From Candidatus Aminicenantes bacterium UBA4085 (GTDB lineage Bacteria > Acidobacteriota > Aminicenantia > Aminicenantales > UBA4085), in NCBI GenBank assembly GCA_002383325.1, contig DFYJ01000083.1, positions 1 to 8,667 of the forward strand: a stretch of DNA of 8,667 nucleotides, written 5' to 3'. This document shows positions 7,610 through 8,667 of this stretch, piece after piece. Below the pieces are notes generated by a model. It did no database searches. It saw only the letters and a program-made list of their open reading frames with translations, and was not told where the DNA came from. The translations under genes were made by a program, and so were the position numbers. The stretch's first letter is position 1. Every line of letters starts with the position of its first letter.

Positions 7610-7638
7610 ATCATAGCAGATCGATTCCGGGCCGCCAA
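7610..7638 (-). promoter_or_regulatory. Putative sigma70-type promoter of the GlpA-like operon
   Basis: On the minus strand TTGGCG (7638-7633) and TATGAT (7615-7610) are separated by exactly 17 bases, a good match to -35 and -10 elements in otherwise GC-rich DNA. Transcription would start near 7603, within a few bases of the GTG (7600) and ATG (7591) start candidates. Confidence 0.5.
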
Positions 7639-7672
7639 ACCGAAAGCCGGGCCCGCAAGTCCGAGCGCCGGA

Positions 7673-8667
7673 TCACCGCGGCAGCCAGCTTCGGATCTGC
7701 CGGGAGGTCCGGACGGCCGCCGGCGGATCGAGGTTCGTCAGGACGATGACGACATCGCCGCTGCGCGGGTCCCAATCGAGGCTGGCGTTGAGGCCGGGCG
7801 CCCCGCCGGCGATGCCCAAGCCCGAGGCGGAGTCCGGCAGGACGATCTTGCCTTCCCGCAAAGCCCGGACGTATCGCAGGAGATCCTCAGTCGTGGAATA
7901 CCCGCCGCCGGCCGAGCTCCCCCGCCCCGGCAGCGTGGCATGATTGAGCGTCCAGCCCTGGGCCCCTTCCCGGCGGGTGTAGCCGAGGGCCAGGTTGGGC
8001 ACGCCGGCGTCGCGCGGGTAGGAGTCGGTGTCCCCCATGCCGCACGGCTTGAAGATGCTCTCGCGGACGTAGTCGTAGTAGTCCCGGCCCGAGGCCTTCT
8101 CGATGATCAGCCCCAGGACCACATAACCACCGTTGGAATAGCGGTTGTTGGTTCCCGGCTCAAACTCCAGCGGCCGGTCGGCGAAGAGAGGCAGATAGTC
8201 GCGGAGCGAGCGGATCTTGTCCTTGGGCGTCGCCTCATAGCGGGCCCCGAAGAAGTCGCCGATGCCCGAGGTCATGGACAGCAGATGCCGAATCGTCACT
8301 TTTTCCGCCTTTCCCTCATCCGCTTTGGGGTCGGGAATGACGATGTCGTCCGGGTCCTCGACGGGCTCCAGGGTGATGGACAAGAGTCGGTGCGGCGGCT
8401 CCTTCTCGACGACACCGCCGAGCAGGGCGTCCATGCCGCCTCCCGTTCGGACGAGCAGGAAGGACTGCCCGGGTCGCTCGGCGACGACGCGCTCCAGGGC
8501 GAAGGATTTTAGCTGGAGACGGCCGCTCTCGTACCGGGCCAGCCGCTGGGAGACCGGGGTCGTCCGCAGGGCCGCGGCGGCGAAGTGAGCCTCGAAGAAC
8601 TCCTTCATCCGCTCCGGGCGGCCGGAGTTGAAGGCCTCGATGTAGGCCTTGAGCCGGGCCGTAGCCG
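7673..8667 (-). CDS. Serine hydrolase (beta-lactamase fold), partial, catalytic SxxK segment missing
   Basis: This reads as the C-terminal 330 residues of a class C beta-lactamase-like serine hydrolase; the frame is open through the right edge, so the true start lies outside. Counting from the internal Met at 8608, residues -19 to about 85 match the alpha+beta N-terminal domain that precedes the hydrolase in some acidobacterial-type members. Recognisable hydrolase blocks follow: TIRHLLSMTSGIGDFFG (105-121), the YSN second catalytic motif (157-159), YVVLGLIIEKASGRDYYDYV (162-181), IFKPCGM (185-191) and GGYSTTEDLLRYVRAL (235-250). The roughly 90 residues that should lie between the N-terminal domain and TIRHLL, with the SxxK nucleophile, are absent. 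The stretch before GGAPGLNASLDW (268-279) is also short, and the usual GHxGG reads GIAGG. It keeps an intact frame and normal codon use. It is probably catalytically dead or a decaying gene, though an assembly collapse is possible. Confidence 0.8.
   Translation of the reverse strand, partial: ATARLKAYIEAFNSGRPERMKEFFEAHFAAAALRTTPVSQRLARYESGRLQLKSFALERVVAERPGQSFLLVRTGGGMDALLGGVVEKEPPHRLLSITLEPVEDPDDIVIPDPKADEGKAEKVTIRHLLSMTSGIGDFFGARYEATPKDKIRSLRDYLPLFADRPLEFEPGTNNRYSNGGYVVLGLIIEKASGRDYYDYVRESIFKPCGMGDTDSYPRDAGVPNLALGYTRREGAQGWTLNHATLPGRGSSAGGGYSTTEDLLRYVRALREGKIVLPDSASGLGIAGGAPGLNASLDWDPRSGDVVIVLTNLDPPAAVRTSRQIRSWLPR

Noticed and set aside
6290..8512. Open frame of 740 codons on the plus strand opposite the GlpA-like and serine hydrolase genes
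   Set aside because: It is an antisense shadow spanning two real genes and a promoter gap, with low-complexity composition.
1..8667. CRISPR array, tRNA, rRNA, insertion sequence or phage signs
   Set aside because: I see no regular repeats, clover-leaf sequences, transposase motifs or terminal inverted repeats anywhere in the window.

Overview
The window is GC-rich bacterial chromosome with dense coding, short intergenic gaps, Shine-Dalgarno-type starts and no RNA genes, mobile elements or CRISPR. The gene mix points to an anaerobic or facultative heterotroph that degrades carbohydrate and glycerol. It holds an Fe-S-type DUF2284 protein, an ACT-domain malic enzyme, a secreted glycoside hydrolase and a GlpA-type Fe-S flavoprotein set. 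An Acidobacteriota or Candidatus Aminicenantes-like source would fit the base composition and the serine-hydrolase type, but this is a low-confidence guess from memory of those families.

The left half (1-4354) runs on the + strand. It has a DUF2284 cysteine-rich metal-binding protein (its 5' end lies near the window edge), an NAD(P)-dependent malic enzyme with an N-terminal ACT domain, and a Tat-type exported GH42-like (clan GH-A) glycoside hydrolase. The gaps between them are 58 and 38 bp, so they may share a transcript, although their functions are not obviously linked.

The right half (4484-8667) runs on the - strand and converges on the left half across a 129-bp gap. Reading in the direction of transcription, a serine hydrolase (beta-lactamase fold, 5' end outside the window) comes first. 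A 72- to 81-bp gap with a good sigma70-like promoter follows. Then comes a tight three-gene operon: a GlpA-like FAD oxidoreductase with a C-terminal BFD-type [2Fe-2S] domain, a second NAD(P)/FAD-dependent oxidoreductase, and a small DUF1667 protein. The three overlap by 4 and 8 bp and probably form one redox complex, most likely oxidising glycerol-3-phosphate or a related 2-hydroxy substrate.

Two points deserve most attention. The serine hydrolase lacks the whole segment that normally carries the SxxK nucleophile and also seems shortened around the third catalytic motif, so it looks like a pseudoenzyme or a decaying gene. The DUF1667 protein carries a cysteine pattern (CxxCxxxC, then CxKG) like the N-terminal [4Fe-4S] domain of molybdopterin oxidoreductases, suggesting it is the electron-transfer subunit of the GlpA-like complex.
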